Positions 1 through 8,658 of a stretch of 64,000 bases of DNA are shown here, piece by piece. This DNA comes from JAGXQV01 sp964527565 (GTDB lineage: Bacteria; Pseudomonadota; Gammaproteobacteria; Burkholderiales; Sulfuricellaceae): contig CAZGOY010000001.1 of the NCBI GenBank assembly GCA_964527565.1, positions 203,473 to 267,472 of the forward strand. The letters are read 5' to 3'. Position 1 is the stretch's first letter. Each line of letters opens with the position of its first letter. Position numbers and translations under genes: made by a program. The notes under the pieces were generated by a model, which searched no databases, was not told the origin of the DNA, and saw only the letters and a program-made list of their open reading frames with translations.

Positions 1-1
1 G

Positions 2-511
2 GCCCGCCACATGATCGTCCACGCCAAACAAAGCCTGGCATTGGAGGAAATCCCCTTTGATCCCAACGTACCTATCGGGGGCATGATCGAGATCCCGGCG
101 GCGGCGCTGGCGGCGCAGGCGTTTGCCCGCGAACTGGATTTTCTTTCCATCGGCACCAACGACCTGATCCAGTACACCCTGGCCATCGACCGCACCGACG
201 ATGCCGTGGCGCACCTCTACGACCCCTTGCATCCGGCGGTGCTGCAACTGATCGCCGATACCATCAGCGCCGCCGACAAGGTGGGCATCCCCGTATCCGT
301 TTGCGGCGAAATGGCTGGCGACCCGCTGTTGACCCGCCTGCTGCTGGGGCTGGGCTTGCGCCGTTTTTCCATGCATCCGGCGCATATCCTGACGGTCAAG
401 CAACAGGTGCTGAAAGCCGAATTGCCGAAAATCAGTAGCATCGCGCAAAAAATGCTGAAAACACACGACCCGGAAAAAATGCATCACTTGCTGGTGCGGC
501 TCAACCAGTGA
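2..511 (+). CDS. ptsI: PTS enzyme I (phosphoenolpyruvate-protein phosphotransferase), C-terminal part
   Basis: Only the last ~170 codons are present; the frame is open to the window edge, so the start lies upstream. The sequence matches the PEP-binding TIM-barrel end of enzyme I: GGMIEIPAA, then SIGTNDLIQYTLAIDR, then the CGEMAGDP stretch that carries the catalytic cysteine. Enzyme I takes phosphate from PEP and passes it to HPr in the cytoplasm. PEP synthase and PPDK share the fold, but the TNDLIQYTLAIDR wording and this short C-terminus fit PtsI. The next gene starts inside its stop codon, so the two are probably co-transcribed. Confidence 0.9.
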   Translation, partial: ARHMIVHAKQSLALEEIPFDPNVPIGGMIEIPAAALAAQAFARELDFLSIGTNDLIQYTLAIDRTDDAVAHLYDPLHPAVLQLIADTISAADKVGIPVSVCGEMAGDPLLTRLLLGLGLRRFSMHPAHILTVKQQVLKAELPKISSIAQKMLKTHDPEKMHHLLVRLNQ

Positions 512-1326
512 ATATTCCCCACGACAATCCCGTTCCCGCCCCGCCTTTCTGGGGCGCGCGCTGTATCGAACAGATTCCGCTCAAGGCGGTGGTGCCGTAC
601 ATCAACAAGACCGCGCTGTACAAGTTCCAGTGGGGCTACAAGCCGAAAGGCAAGAGCAGCGAGGAATACCGCGCTTGGGCCAAGGGCGAGATCGATCCGA
701 TCTTCAACCGCCTGATCGCGCAAAGCGAAGCGGAAGCTATCCTCAGGCCTCAAGCGGTGTACGGCTATTTCCCCTGCCAGGCGGCGGGCGACGAACTGAT
801 TGTGTTCAACGAGCCGGAAGGGCGCACGGAACGCTGCCGTTTCCCCTTTCCGCGCCAGACCACGGAACGCAAGCTGTGCATCGCCGATTTCTTTCGCCCC
901 GCTGCGAGCGGGGAAATTGACGTGGTGGCCTTCCAACTGGTCACCGTCGGGCAGCACGCCTCGGATTTCGCGCGCGATTTGTTCAGCCGCGACGTGTATC
1001 AGGAATATTTATACTGGCACGGCATGAACGCCGAGGGCGCGGAAGGGCTGGCCGAATTCATCCACAAGCGCATCCGCGCCGAACTGGGTTTCGGCACGGA
1101 AGACGCGCGCGCCATCCACGATCTCATCAAGCAGCATTATCGCGGCAGCCGCTATTCCTTCGGCTACCCGGCCTGCCCCAACCTCGCCGACCAGGACAAA
1201 ATCCTCGACCTGCTGGGCGCCGAGCGCATCGGCGTGGTGATGGGCGACGAGAGCCAGTTGTGGCCGGAAGACAGCACCAGCGCCATCGTGGTGCACCATC
1301 CGGCGGCCAAGTATTTCGGGGTTTAA
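508..1326 (+). CDS. Stand-alone methionine synthase (MetH) reactivation domain
   Basis: A 272-residue protein starting at GTG, which overlaps the ptsI stop by 4 nt. It resembles the last ~330 residues of cobalamin-dependent methionine synthase: the GYPACP motif after a YRGSRYS segment (near residues 212-225) and a QLWPEDSTSAI...HHPAAKYFGV ending. In full-length MetH this domain binds S-adenosylmethionine and supports reductive methylation of oxidised cob(II)alamin. No homocysteine, folate or B12-binding modules are encoded next to it. The rest of MetH may be elsewhere as a separate polypeptide, or this protein may serve a different corrinoid enzyme. The family assignment is firm; the partner is unknown. 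Confidence 0.85.
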   Translation: MNIPHDNPVPAPPFWGARCIEQIPLKAVVPYINKTALYKFQWGYKPKGKSSEEYRAWAKGEIDPIFNRLIAQSEAEAILRPQAVYGYFPCQAAGDELIVFNEPEGRTERCRFPFPRQTTERKLCIADFFRPAASGEIDVVAFQLVTVGQHASDFARDLFSRDVYQEYLYWHGMNAEGAEGLAEFIHKRIRAELGFGTEDARAIHDLIKQHYRGSRYSFGYPACPNLADQDKILDLLGAERIGVVMGDESQLWPEDSTSAIVVHHPAAKYFGV

Positions 1327-1330
1327 TCAC

Positions 1331-2659
1331 ATGCATATCCACATTCTCGGCATTTGCGGCACCTTCATGGGCGGCATTGCCGTGCTGGCAAGCCAAGCCG
1401 GCCATGCCGTCACCGGCTGCGACGCCAACGTCTATCCGCCCATGAGTACCCAGCTCGAAGCGCAGGGCATTGCCCTCACTGAGGGTTTTGACCCCGAGCA
1501 GGTCAAGCTGGAACCCGATGTTTTCGTCATCGGCAACGTGGTTTCGCGCGGCAACCCGCTGATGGAGGAAATCCTCAATCGCGGCCTGCCTTACGTTTCC
1601 GGCCCGCAATGGCTGGCGGAAAACGTACTCAAGGACAAATGGACGCTGGCGGTGGCGGGCACACACGGCAAGACCACCACCGCCGCCATGCTGGCGTGGA
1701 TATTGGAAGACGCCGGGCTAGCGCCGGGCTTCCTGATCGGCGGGGTGCCACAGAATTTCGGAGTTTCGGCGCGCCTCACCGATTCGCCATTTTTCGTGGT
1801 TGAAGCCGACGAATACGATACCGCCTTCTTCGATAAGCGTTCCAAGTTCGTTCATTACCGTCCGCGCACCCTCGTGCTCAACAACCTGGAATTCGACCAC
1901 GCCGACATCTTCCCCGACCTGGCAGCCATCGAAACCCAGTTTCACCACTTGGTGCGCACCGTGCCGGGCAACGGCCTGATCGTCGCCAACGGGCGCGAGG
2001 ACAGCCTCAAGCGTGTCCTGGCGCGCGGCTGCTGGACCGAGGTCGAGCACTTCGGCAGCGCCGACGGCTGGACCATCGGCGCCAACATGGTGGCGCTGCG
2101 CGAGGATTTTCAGGGCATGCTGAACTGGGAACTGCTCGGCGAGCACAACCGCATGAACGCCCTGGCCGCCATTGCCGCCGCGCGCCACGCCGGGGTGCCC
2201 GCAGCCGCGGGCATTGATGCGCTCTCCCGCTTCAGCAACGTCAAGCGGCGCATGGAAGTGCGCGGCAGCGTCAATGGCATCACCGTCTACGACGACTTCG
2301 CCCACCATCCCACCGCCATTGCCACCACCGTCGGCGGCTTGCGCAGGAAGGCTGGCGGCGCGCGCATTCTCGCCGTGCTGGAGCCGCGTTCCAATACCAT
2401 GAAACTGGGGGTGATGAAGGAGGCCTTGCCGGAAAGCCTGAAGGAGGCCGACCGCGTGTTCTGCTACGGGGCGAACCTGGGCTGGGACGCCAGCGAGGCC
2501 CTGTCTCCCTTGGGCGACAAGGCGCTCGTGCATGACGACCTGGCGCATCTAGTTAACGCTATCGCCGCCGCCGCCCGGCCCGGCGACCACATTCTGGTGA
2601 TGAGTAACGGCGGCTTCGGCGGCATCCACGAGAAACTGTTGGCAGCGCTGGCGGCGTAG
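1331..2659 (+). CDS. mpl: UDP-N-acetylmuramate:L-alanyl-gamma-D-glutamyl-meso-diaminopimelate ligase
   Basis: 442 residues, full length for Mpl. It has the Mur-ligase Rossmann start (HILGICGTFMGG), the ATP-binding loop GTHGKTT (residues 110-116), the EADEYDTAFFD segment and a C-terminal domain with DDFAHHPTAI. Mpl ligates tripeptide recovered from old peptidoglycan back onto UDP-MurNAc in the cytoplasm. The HILGICGTFMGG start and the EYDTAFFDKR stretch separate it from MurC. It begins 4 nt after the preceding gene, so ptsI, the MetH-like gene and mpl look like one transcript, although their functions are unrelated. Confidence 0.95.
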   Translation: MHIHILGICGTFMGGIAVLASQAGHAVTGCDANVYPPMSTQLEAQGIALTEGFDPEQVKLEPDVFVIGNVVSRGNPLMEEILNRGLPYVSGPQWLAENVLKDKWTLAVAGTHGKTTTAAMLAWILEDAGLAPGFLIGGVPQNFGVSARLTDSPFFVVEADEYDTAFFDKRSKFVHYRPRTLVLNNLEFDHADIFPDLAAIETQFHHLVRTVPGNGLIVANGREDSLKRVLARGCWTEVEHFGSADGWTIGANMVALREDFQGMLNWELLGEHNRMNALAAIAAARHAGVPAAAGIDALSRFSNVKRRMEVRGSVNGITVYDDFAHHPTAIATTVGGLRRKAGGARILAVLEPRSNTMKLGVMKEALPESLKEADRVFCYGANLGWDASEALSPLGDKALVHDDLAHLVNAIAAAARPGDHILVMSNGGFGGIHEKLLAALAA

Positions 2660-2683
2660 CGCTGCGCCGCCCGCCGTGAACTC

Positions 2684-3310
2684 CTATTTCTGTGCCTTGC
2701 GCGCTAGATTGATGAGGTAATCGGTCACTTTCAAAGCGTTTTCATGACCGCCTGCCATGGCTGCCGAGGTTTGAAACTTGCCGGCCACCACGATGGTCGG
2801 TACGCCGTTAATGCCGAAGGCGCTGGTCAATTGCCGGGAGCGGGCGATCTTGCTCTGCACGCCGAAGCTGTTGTAGGCATCGGTGAATTTCTTTGCATCA
2901 ATCCCCTGTTTCGCGACCCATTCGGTGGCGGTCTTTTCGTCGCTCAGCTTCACGTCCTTGATGTGGTAGGCGTTGAAGGCGTCGGCGTGCAGGCGTTCCA
3001 GTTCACCGAGCGATTCCAGCGCATAAAACAGTTTCGCCAGGGGGACCCATGCCGGGTTGCTGACGGCGTGGATGCGGACAAAGGAGACATCCTTGGGCAG
3101 TTTTTTCGACCAGGGGTGGATGACGGGCTCCAGGTCGAAACAATGCGGGCAGGAGTAGGCGAATATTTTCATGACTTCGATCTTCTTGGCATCGGTCGGC
3201 TGGGGTTGCGCCACCAGCGTGTACTCCCGGCCCAGTTGCGGTTCTTCCGCCTGCGCCAGCAAGGCCAGGCAGGATAGCCAGGCGAACATCAAAAATTTCA
3301 GTTGTTTCAT
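2684..3310 (-). CDS. dsbA: Thiol:disulfide interchange protein DsbA
   Basis: 208 residues with a cleavable signal peptide (residues 1-21, ending AQA). The thioredoxin-fold active site CPHC is at residues 54-57, and the cis-proline loop reads GINGVPTIVV. DsbA oxidises cysteine pairs of proteins entering the periplasm. It is the last gene of a leftward argS–SPOR–dsbA set (12 nt after the SPOR gene), a layout common in betaproteobacteria. It converges on mpl, with only 24 nt between the two stop codons. Confidence 0.95.
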   Translation of the reverse strand: MKQLKFLMFAWLSCLALLAQAEEPQLGREYTLVAQPQPTDAKKIEVMKIFAYSCPHCFDLEPVIHPWSKKLPKDVSFVRIHAVSNPAWVPLAKLFYALESLGELERLHADAFNAYHIKDVKLSDEKTATEWVAKQGIDAKKFTDAYNSFGVQSKIARSRQLTSAFGINGVPTIVVAGKFQTSAAMAGGHENALKVTDYLINLARKAQK

Positions 3311-3322
3311 TGCTTGTCTCCT

Positions 3323-3955
3323 TTATTCATGAATTTTTACCAGTGCGGCCTGAATGCCGTTTTTCGACAGCAGGCCGCGTGTTTTGTTCAGTTCCTCGAT
3401 ATTGGCGAAAGGACCGACGCGCACCCGGTGCCACACGCCCTTCTCGGGGATGTCGGCGGTCTGGATCACGGCTTCCACTCCCAGTAGCGCCAGTTTGGCC
3501 TTGAGGTTGTCGGCCTCGTTTCCGGTCTGGAACGCACCGGCCTGCAAGAAGTAATTTTCCTTGAGTTTGCCGGCAGGTTGCTGGGCGGCGGAGGCTTTTA
3601 CCTCCTGCTCGGTGACCGGCGCTTCCTTGCCTTGCAGGATGTCGTAGAACTCGAAACGCTGTTTTTCCGCAGGTTTGCCGTCCTTGCCGGCAGGCGTTGC
3701 CGCAGGTTGCGCCGGGGCAGTAGCGTCCTGAACGGGAGCGAGGGGCGGGGCGGGCTGCTGGGCAGCCGTTACCGTCTCGGCGGGTTTGACGTTGGCGACG
3801 AAGGGCGAGGGCGACCGGTTGATGTAGATGGCCACGCCGATGGCCGCTGCCAGTCCGATGAACAGGCCGATCAGCACCCCGGCCAGCATGGGATGTCCGT
3901 CCTTTTTCGAGGCGGAGGCGGAGGGGCGTTCGTTGCGTTTGTAATCTCTGGCCAT
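3323..3955 (-). CDS. SPOR-domain inner-membrane protein (FtsN-like)
   Basis: 210 residues. A basic cytoplasmic N-terminus is followed by one membrane span (about 23-45), a Pro/Ala-rich periplasmic linker (about 50-125) and a C-terminal SPOR domain (about 130-207, with FLQAGAF and RVGPF). SPOR domains bind glycan strands stripped of peptide stems at the division site, so the topology fits FtsN or a related septal protein. It lies between argS and dsbA with 19 and 12 nt gaps. The essential FtsN segment cannot be identified by eye, so a specific FtsN call is an inference. Confidence 0.85.
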   Translation of the reverse strand: MARDYKRNERPSASASKKDGHPMLAGVLIGLFIGLAAAIGVAIYINRSPSPFVANVKPAETVTAAQQPAPPLAPVQDATAPAQPAATPAGKDGKPAEKQRFEFYDILQGKEAPVTEQEVKASAAQQPAGKLKENYFLQAGAFQTGNEADNLKAKLALLGVEAVIQTADIPEKGVWHRVRVGPFANIEELNKTRGLLSKNGIQAALVKIHE

Positions 3956-3974
3956 GGCTTTTCGTCCTGCTCCC

Positions 3975-5696
3975 TTACATTTTTTCCGGGGCGCTCACGC
4001 CGAGCAGCCCCAGGCCGTTGCGCAACGCCTGGCGGACGGCGCTGATCAGTGCCAGGCGCGCCAGCTTGACGGCTTCGTCGGGAACCAGGAAATGTTCGGC
4101 GTTGTAGTAACTGTGCAATTCCCCGGCCAGATCCTTGAGGTAATAGGCGAGCAAGTGCGGTGCCATGTCGGCGGCTGCGGCCTCCAGCGTTTCCGGCCAG
4201 GCCGCCAGGCGGTTGAGCAGCGCCAGCTCATGGCTGCCGGTCAGCGGCGCGCTGTCCACGTCAAGCAGGTCCGACTCCACGCCGCCCCATTGTTCCAGCA
4301 CGCTGCAAATACGGGCATGGGCGTACTGGATGTAATACACCGGGTTGTCGTTGCTTTGCGACTTGGCCAGTTCGAGGTCGAAATCAAGATGCTGGTCGCT
4401 CTTGCGCAAGACGTAGAAAAAGCGTGCCGCATCGTTGCCCACTTCCCGACGCAACTCGCGCAGGGTGACGAAGCTGCCGCTGCGGGTAGACATGGGCAGT
4501 TTTTCCGCGCCGCGATACAGCACGGCGAACTGCACCAGGGCGATAAGCAGACGTTCCGGGTCCTCTTTCAGCGCCTGCAGGGCGCCTTTGACGCGCGCGA
4601 TGTAGCCGTGATGATCCGCACCCCAGATGTTGACGACTTGCGTGAAACCGCGTTCGAACTTGTTGAGGTGATAGGCGATGTCCGAGGCGAAATAGGTAAA
4701 CAAGCCATTCTCGCGTTGTACCACGCGATCTTTTTCGTCGCCGAATTGGGTTGAGCGAAACCATTTGGCACCATCCTGAAGGTAAATGTGGCCGTGTTTC
4801 TCAAGCTGGTTCACCGCCCGTTCGACCAGGCCGCTGTCGAACAGCGATTTTTCGGAAAACCAGGAATCGAAGGTTACGCCGAATTCGGTCAGGTCGTTGC
4901 GGCAATCGCCCAACTGCTCGGTGAGGGCCAGGTTGTGAATATAGACAAAATCCTCGCCGAGCAGTGCTTTCGCGTTGGCGATCAAGGCATCCAGATGTCC
5001 CTCGGCATCCTCCTCGTGCGCCGGCACGCCGGACAGCACGGCGTTGGGCAAGTGGACGTAGCGGTCACCGTGGGCGTTCACTATGAGTTGCGCCATGTCG
5101 CGCACATAGCCGCCCTGGTAGGCGTTGCCGGGAAACGGTAGCGCGATGCCGTGGAGCTCCAGATAGCGCAGCCAGGTGGAAAGCGCCAGGATGTCCATCT
5201 GGCGCCCCGCGTCGTTGACGTAGAATTCGCGCGTCACCTCGAAACCGGCGGCTACCAGAATATTGGACAAGCTCATGCCGAACGCCGCGCCGCGTCCGTG
5301 GCCGACATGCAGCGGCCCGGTGGGGTTGGCGGAGACGAATTCGACCTGGATTTTCCGGCCCTGTCCCAGATTGCCGCGTCCGAAGGCATCCCGCTCCCGC
5401 AGGACGCGCCCGACCACTTCCTGCTTGGCGGCGGCGCTGAGGAATAGATTGATGAAGCCCGCACCGGCAATTTCCGCCTTCTCGACATAGGGCGAAGCAG
5501 GCAGGGCATCCAGCAGTTGCTGTGCCAGGTCGCGTGGATTCTTGCGCATGGGGCGGGCGAGTTGCAGCGCCAGGTTGCAGGCGTAATCGCCATGCTGCGC
5601 CTGGCGCGGGCGTTCAATGACGAATTCGGTGTCGCGGTGTTCGGGCGCAATGTTTTCCCGCGCCATTGCAAATAGTTGGGTTAAATGGTGTTTCAA
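3975..5696 (-). CDS. argS: Arginine--tRNA ligase
   Basis: 573 residues, normal ArgRS length. The HIGH-type signature is NPTGPLHVGHGRG (about 124-136). A KMSKS-like loop reads LPMSTRSGSFVTL. The N-terminal additional domain and the C-terminal anticodon-binding domain (HDLAGELHSYYN-like region) are both present. It charges tRNA-Arg. It is the first gene of the leftward argS–SPOR–dsbA set. About 290 bases separate its start from the divergent aceE. Confidence 0.97.
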   Translation of the reverse strand: MKHHLTQLFAMARENIAPEHRDTEFVIERPRQAQHGDYACNLALQLARPMRKNPRDLAQQLLDALPASPYVEKAEIAGAGFINLFLSAAAKQEVVGRVLRERDAFGRGNLGQGRKIQVEFVSANPTGPLHVGHGRGAAFGMSLSNILVAAGFEVTREFYVNDAGRQMDILALSTWLRYLELHGIALPFPGNAYQGGYVRDMAQLIVNAHGDRYVHLPNAVLSGVPAHEEDAEGHLDALIANAKALLGEDFVYIHNLALTEQLGDCRNDLTEFGVTFDSWFSEKSLFDSGLVERAVNQLEKHGHIYLQDGAKWFRSTQFGDEKDRVVQRENGLFTYFASDIAYHLNKFERGFTQVVNIWGADHHGYIARVKGALQALKEDPERLLIALVQFAVLYRGAEKLPMSTRSGSFVTLRELRREVGNDAARFFYVLRKSDQHLDFDLELAKSQSNDNPVYYIQYAHARICSVLEQWGGVESDLLDVDSAPLTGSHELALLNRLAAWPETLEAAAADMAPHLLAYYLKDLAGELHSYYNAEHFLVPDEAVKLARLALISAVRQALRNGLGLLGVSAPEKM

Positions 5697-5988
5697 GGGG
5701 AATCTCGATGACGATCACGTAAAATCGCAATTCTAACAGGTACAAAGGGAGGTGTGCTGTTTGGGCGGCTTTATTGCCTTGTCGCTCACTAGGGGGGCGG
5801 TTGTTCTGGCGGGCGCCGGAGCCGCTCTTGACCTGACCGGCGATTCGGTCAATCATAGCGGACTGGTTGTTATTTGATCATATGACTCATGTAGATGAGC
5901 TAAGAAATATAATCCGTTTTCTGGCAGTAGGTTGCAACTCTTGTGAAACAGTTGAACGATGCATTGGCTGCATCAGGAGGTGACAGGC
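5697..5988. promoter_or_regulatory. Intergenic region between divergent argS and aceE, with a probable aceE promoter
   Basis: No convincing ORF occupies these bases. A perfect TATAAT lies at 5908-5913. A weak -35 candidate, TGACTC, is at 5883-5888. Between them a perfect 5-bp dyad, CTCAT-GTAG-ATGAG (5886-5899), sits where a repressor could act. The aceE ribosome-binding site AGGAGG is at 5975-5980, 8 nt before ATG 5989. This motif decides the aceE start over the upstream in-frame ATG at 5959, which has no Shine-Dalgarno sequence. The operator role is inference. Confidence 0.45.
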
Positions 5989-8646
5989 ATGACCCCGATT
6001 CCCGATATTGACCCGCAGGAAACCCAGGAATGGCTGGACGCGCTCGACGCGGTGCTGGAATTCGAAGGCGCGGAACGCGCGCATTATCTGCTGGAAAAGC
6101 TGATCGACAAGGCGCGGCGCTCCGGTGCGCACATCCCGTTTTCGGCCAACACCGCATACCTCAACACCATCCCGGTCAACCAGGAAGAACGCTGCCCCGG
6201 CGACATGGCGCTGGAGCGGCGCATCCGCGCGATCATCCGCTGGAATGCCATTGCCACGGTGATGCGCGCCAATGCCAAGAGTCCCGGCGTGGGCGGGCAT
6301 ATCGCCAGTTTCGCCTCGGCGGCCACGCTGTACGATGTCGGCTTCAACCATTTTTTCCACGCCGCCAATCAAAGCCACGGCGGCGACCTGCTGTACATCC
6401 AGGGGCACTCGGCGCCCGGCATCTATGCGCGCGCCTTCCTCGAAGGGCGCATCAGCGAGGAACAGCTCGGCAACTTTCGCCAGGAAGTTGGTGGCGAGGG
6501 CATTCCTTCCTATCCGCACCCCTGGCTGATGCCGGACTTCTGGCAGTTCCCCACCGTATCGATGGGGCTGGGGCCGCTACAGGCGATCTACCAGGCGCGC
6601 TTCATGAAATACCTGACCGATCGCGGCATTGTTGACTGCTCCGGACGCAAGGTGTGGGCCTTCCTCGGCGACGGCGAGACCGACGAGGCGGAAACACTGG
6701 GCGCGATTTCGCTGGCCGGGCGCGAGAAACTCGACAACCTGATCTTCGTCATCAACTGCAACCTCCAGCGGCTGGACGGCCCGGTGCGCGGCAACGGCAA
6801 GATCATCCAGGAACTGGAATCGGATTTCCGCGGCGCGGGCTGGAACGTGCTCAAAGTGGTGTGGGGCCGCTACTGGGACCCCTTGCTGGCAATGGACAAG
6901 AGCGGCTTGCTCAGGAAGCGCATGCAGGAATGCGTGGACGGCGACTACCAGAACTACAAGTCGAAAGACGGCGCCTATGTGCGCAAGCATTTCTTCGGCA
7001 AATACCCGGAATTGCTGGAGCTGGTGGCCAATATGTCGGACGAGGACGTGTGGCGCCTGAATCGCGGCGGCCACGACCCACAGAAAGTGTATGCCGCCTA
7101 TGCCGCCGCCACCAAGGCGGATGGTCAGCCCACGGTGATTCTGGCCAAGACGGTGAAGGGCTACGGCATGGGCGAATCGGGGGAGGGGCAGAACATCACC
7201 CACCAGGCCAAGAAGATGTCGGATGCTTCTCTGAAGGCCTTCCGTGACCGCTTCAATATCCCGGTTGCCGACGAGCACATCCACGACGTGCCGTTCTACA
7301 AGCCCGCCGAGGACGGCCCGGAAATCCGCTATCTCAAGGAGCGCCGCGAGAAGCTGGGCGGCTACTTGCCCGCGCGCCGCCGCGAGGCTGCTTCGCTCGA
7401 CGTGCCGCCGTTGTCGGATTTCGAGGCGCAGTTGAACGGCACCGGCGAGCGCGAAATTTCCACCACCATGGCCTTCGTGCGCATCCTCGCCACGCTGGTC
7501 AAGGACAAGGTGGTGGGCAAGCACATCGTGCCGATCATTCCCGACGAAGCGCGCACCTTCGGCATGGAAGGCATGTTCCGCCAGCTCGGCATCTATTCCT
7601 CGGTCGGGCAACTCTACGAGCCGCAGGACGCCGACCAGGTAAGCTATTACCGCGAAGCCAAGACCGGACAGATTCTCGAGGAGGGCATCAACGAAGCGGG
7701 CGCGTTCGCCTCGTGGATGGCCGCCGCCACCAGCTATGCCAACCACGGCGTGCCGATGATTCCGTTCTACACTTTTTACTCGATGTTCGGCCTGCAACGT
7801 ACCGGCGATCTGGCCTGGGCGGCGGGCGACATCCGCGCACGCGGCTTCCTGATGGGCGGCACGGCGGGGCGCACCACCCTGAACGGCGAAGGCTTGCAGC
7901 ACGAGGACGGACACAGCCACGTCCTGGCCGCGACCATTCCCAATTGCGTCACCTACGACCCCTGCTACGCCTACGAGCTGGCGGTGATCGTTCAGGATGG
8001 CCTGCGCCGCATGGTGAAGGAGCAGGAGGACGTCTTCTACTACATCACCATCATGAACGAAAATTACGCCCACCCGCACATGCCCAAGGGCGCGGAGGAG
8101 GGCATCCTGCACGGCATGTACCTGTTGCAGCGCGGCGCGCCGAAGAAGAAGCTCAAGGTGCAGTTGCTGGGCAGCGGCGCCATTCTGCGCGAGGTGATCG
8201 CGGCGGCGGAACTGCTGGAGGCGGATTTCGGCGTGTCCGCCGACATCTGGAGCGTCACCAGCTTCAACGAGTTGCGCCGCGACGGCCTGGACGCGCAACG
8301 CTGGAACATGCTGCACCCCGAGCACACGCGCCGCGTGAGCTATGTCGAGAAATGCCTGAAGGACGGCTCCGGCCCGGTGGTGGCCTCGACCGACTACATC
8401 AAGGCCTATGCCGACCAGATCCGCGCCTTCGTGCCGCGCCATTACGTGACGCTGGGCACCGACGGCTTCGGGCGCTCGGATTCGCGCGAAAACCTGCGCC
8501 GCTTCTTCGAGGTCGACCGCTACCATGTGGCGGTGGCGGCCCTCAAGGCGCTGGCCGACGAGGGCGGGCTGCCCGCCGCGAAGGTCGCGGAAGCCATCGC
8601 CAAGTACGGCATCGACGCCGACAAGCCCAACCCGCTGACGGTGTAA
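5989..8646 (+). CDS. aceE: Pyruvate dehydrogenase E1 component, homodimeric type
   Basis: 885 residues from ATG 5989, close to E. coli AceE; the AGGAGG at 5975-5980 supports this start. The ThDP/Mg2+ motif begins GDGETDEAETLG at about residue 227 and ends near VINCNLQRLDGP. The conserved NITHQAKKM stretch and the C-terminal transketolase-like domains are intact. It decarboxylates pyruvate and transfers the acetyl group to the E2 lipoyl arm. It is the first gene of aceE-aceF-lpdA (12 and 11 nt gaps). No pdhR regulator is encoded in this window. Confidence 0.97.
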   Translation: MTPIPDIDPQETQEWLDALDAVLEFEGAERAHYLLEKLIDKARRSGAHIPFSANTAYLNTIPVNQEERCPGDMALERRIRAIIRWNAIATVMRANAKSPGVGGHIASFASAATLYDVGFNHFFHAANQSHGGDLLYIQGHSAPGIYARAFLEGRISEEQLGNFRQEVGGEGIPSYPHPWLMPDFWQFPTVSMGLGPLQAIYQARFMKYLTDRGIVDCSGRKVWAFLGDGETDEAETLGAISLAGREKLDNLIFVINCNLQRLDGPVRGNGKIIQELESDFRGAGWNVLKVVWGRYWDPLLAMDKSGLLRKRMQECVDGDYQNYKSKDGAYVRKHFFGKYPELLELVANMSDEDVWRLNRGGHDPQKVYAAYAAATKADGQPTVILAKTVKGYGMGESGEGQNITHQAKKMSDASLKAFRDRFNIPVADEHIHDVPFYKPAEDGPEIRYLKERREKLGGYLPARRREAASLDVPPLSDFEAQLNGTGEREISTTMAFVRILATLVKDKVVGKHIVPIIPDEARTFGMEGMFRQLGIYSSVGQLYEPQDADQVSYYREAKTGQILEEGINEAGAFASWMAAATSYANHGVPMIPFYTFYSMFGLQRTGDLAWAAGDIRARGFLMGGTAGRTTLNGEGLQHEDGHSHVLAATIPNCVTYDPCYAYELAVIVQDGLRRMVKEQEDVFYYITIMNENYAHPHMPKGAEEGILHGMYLLQRGAPKKKLKVQLLGSGAILREVIAAAELLEADFGVSADIWSVTSFNELRRDGLDAQRWNMLHPEHTRRVSYVEKCLKDGSGPVVASTDYIKAYADQIRAFVPRHYVTLGTDGFGRSDSRENLRRFFEVDRYHVAVAALKALADEGGLPAAKVAEAIAKYGIDADKPNPLTV

Positions 8647-8658
8647 GGAGAGGAACGC

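Noticed and set aside
5614..5856. 80-codon ORF upstream of argS on the minus strand
   Set aside because: No ribosome site, and most of it is low-complexity; it overlaps the argS start.
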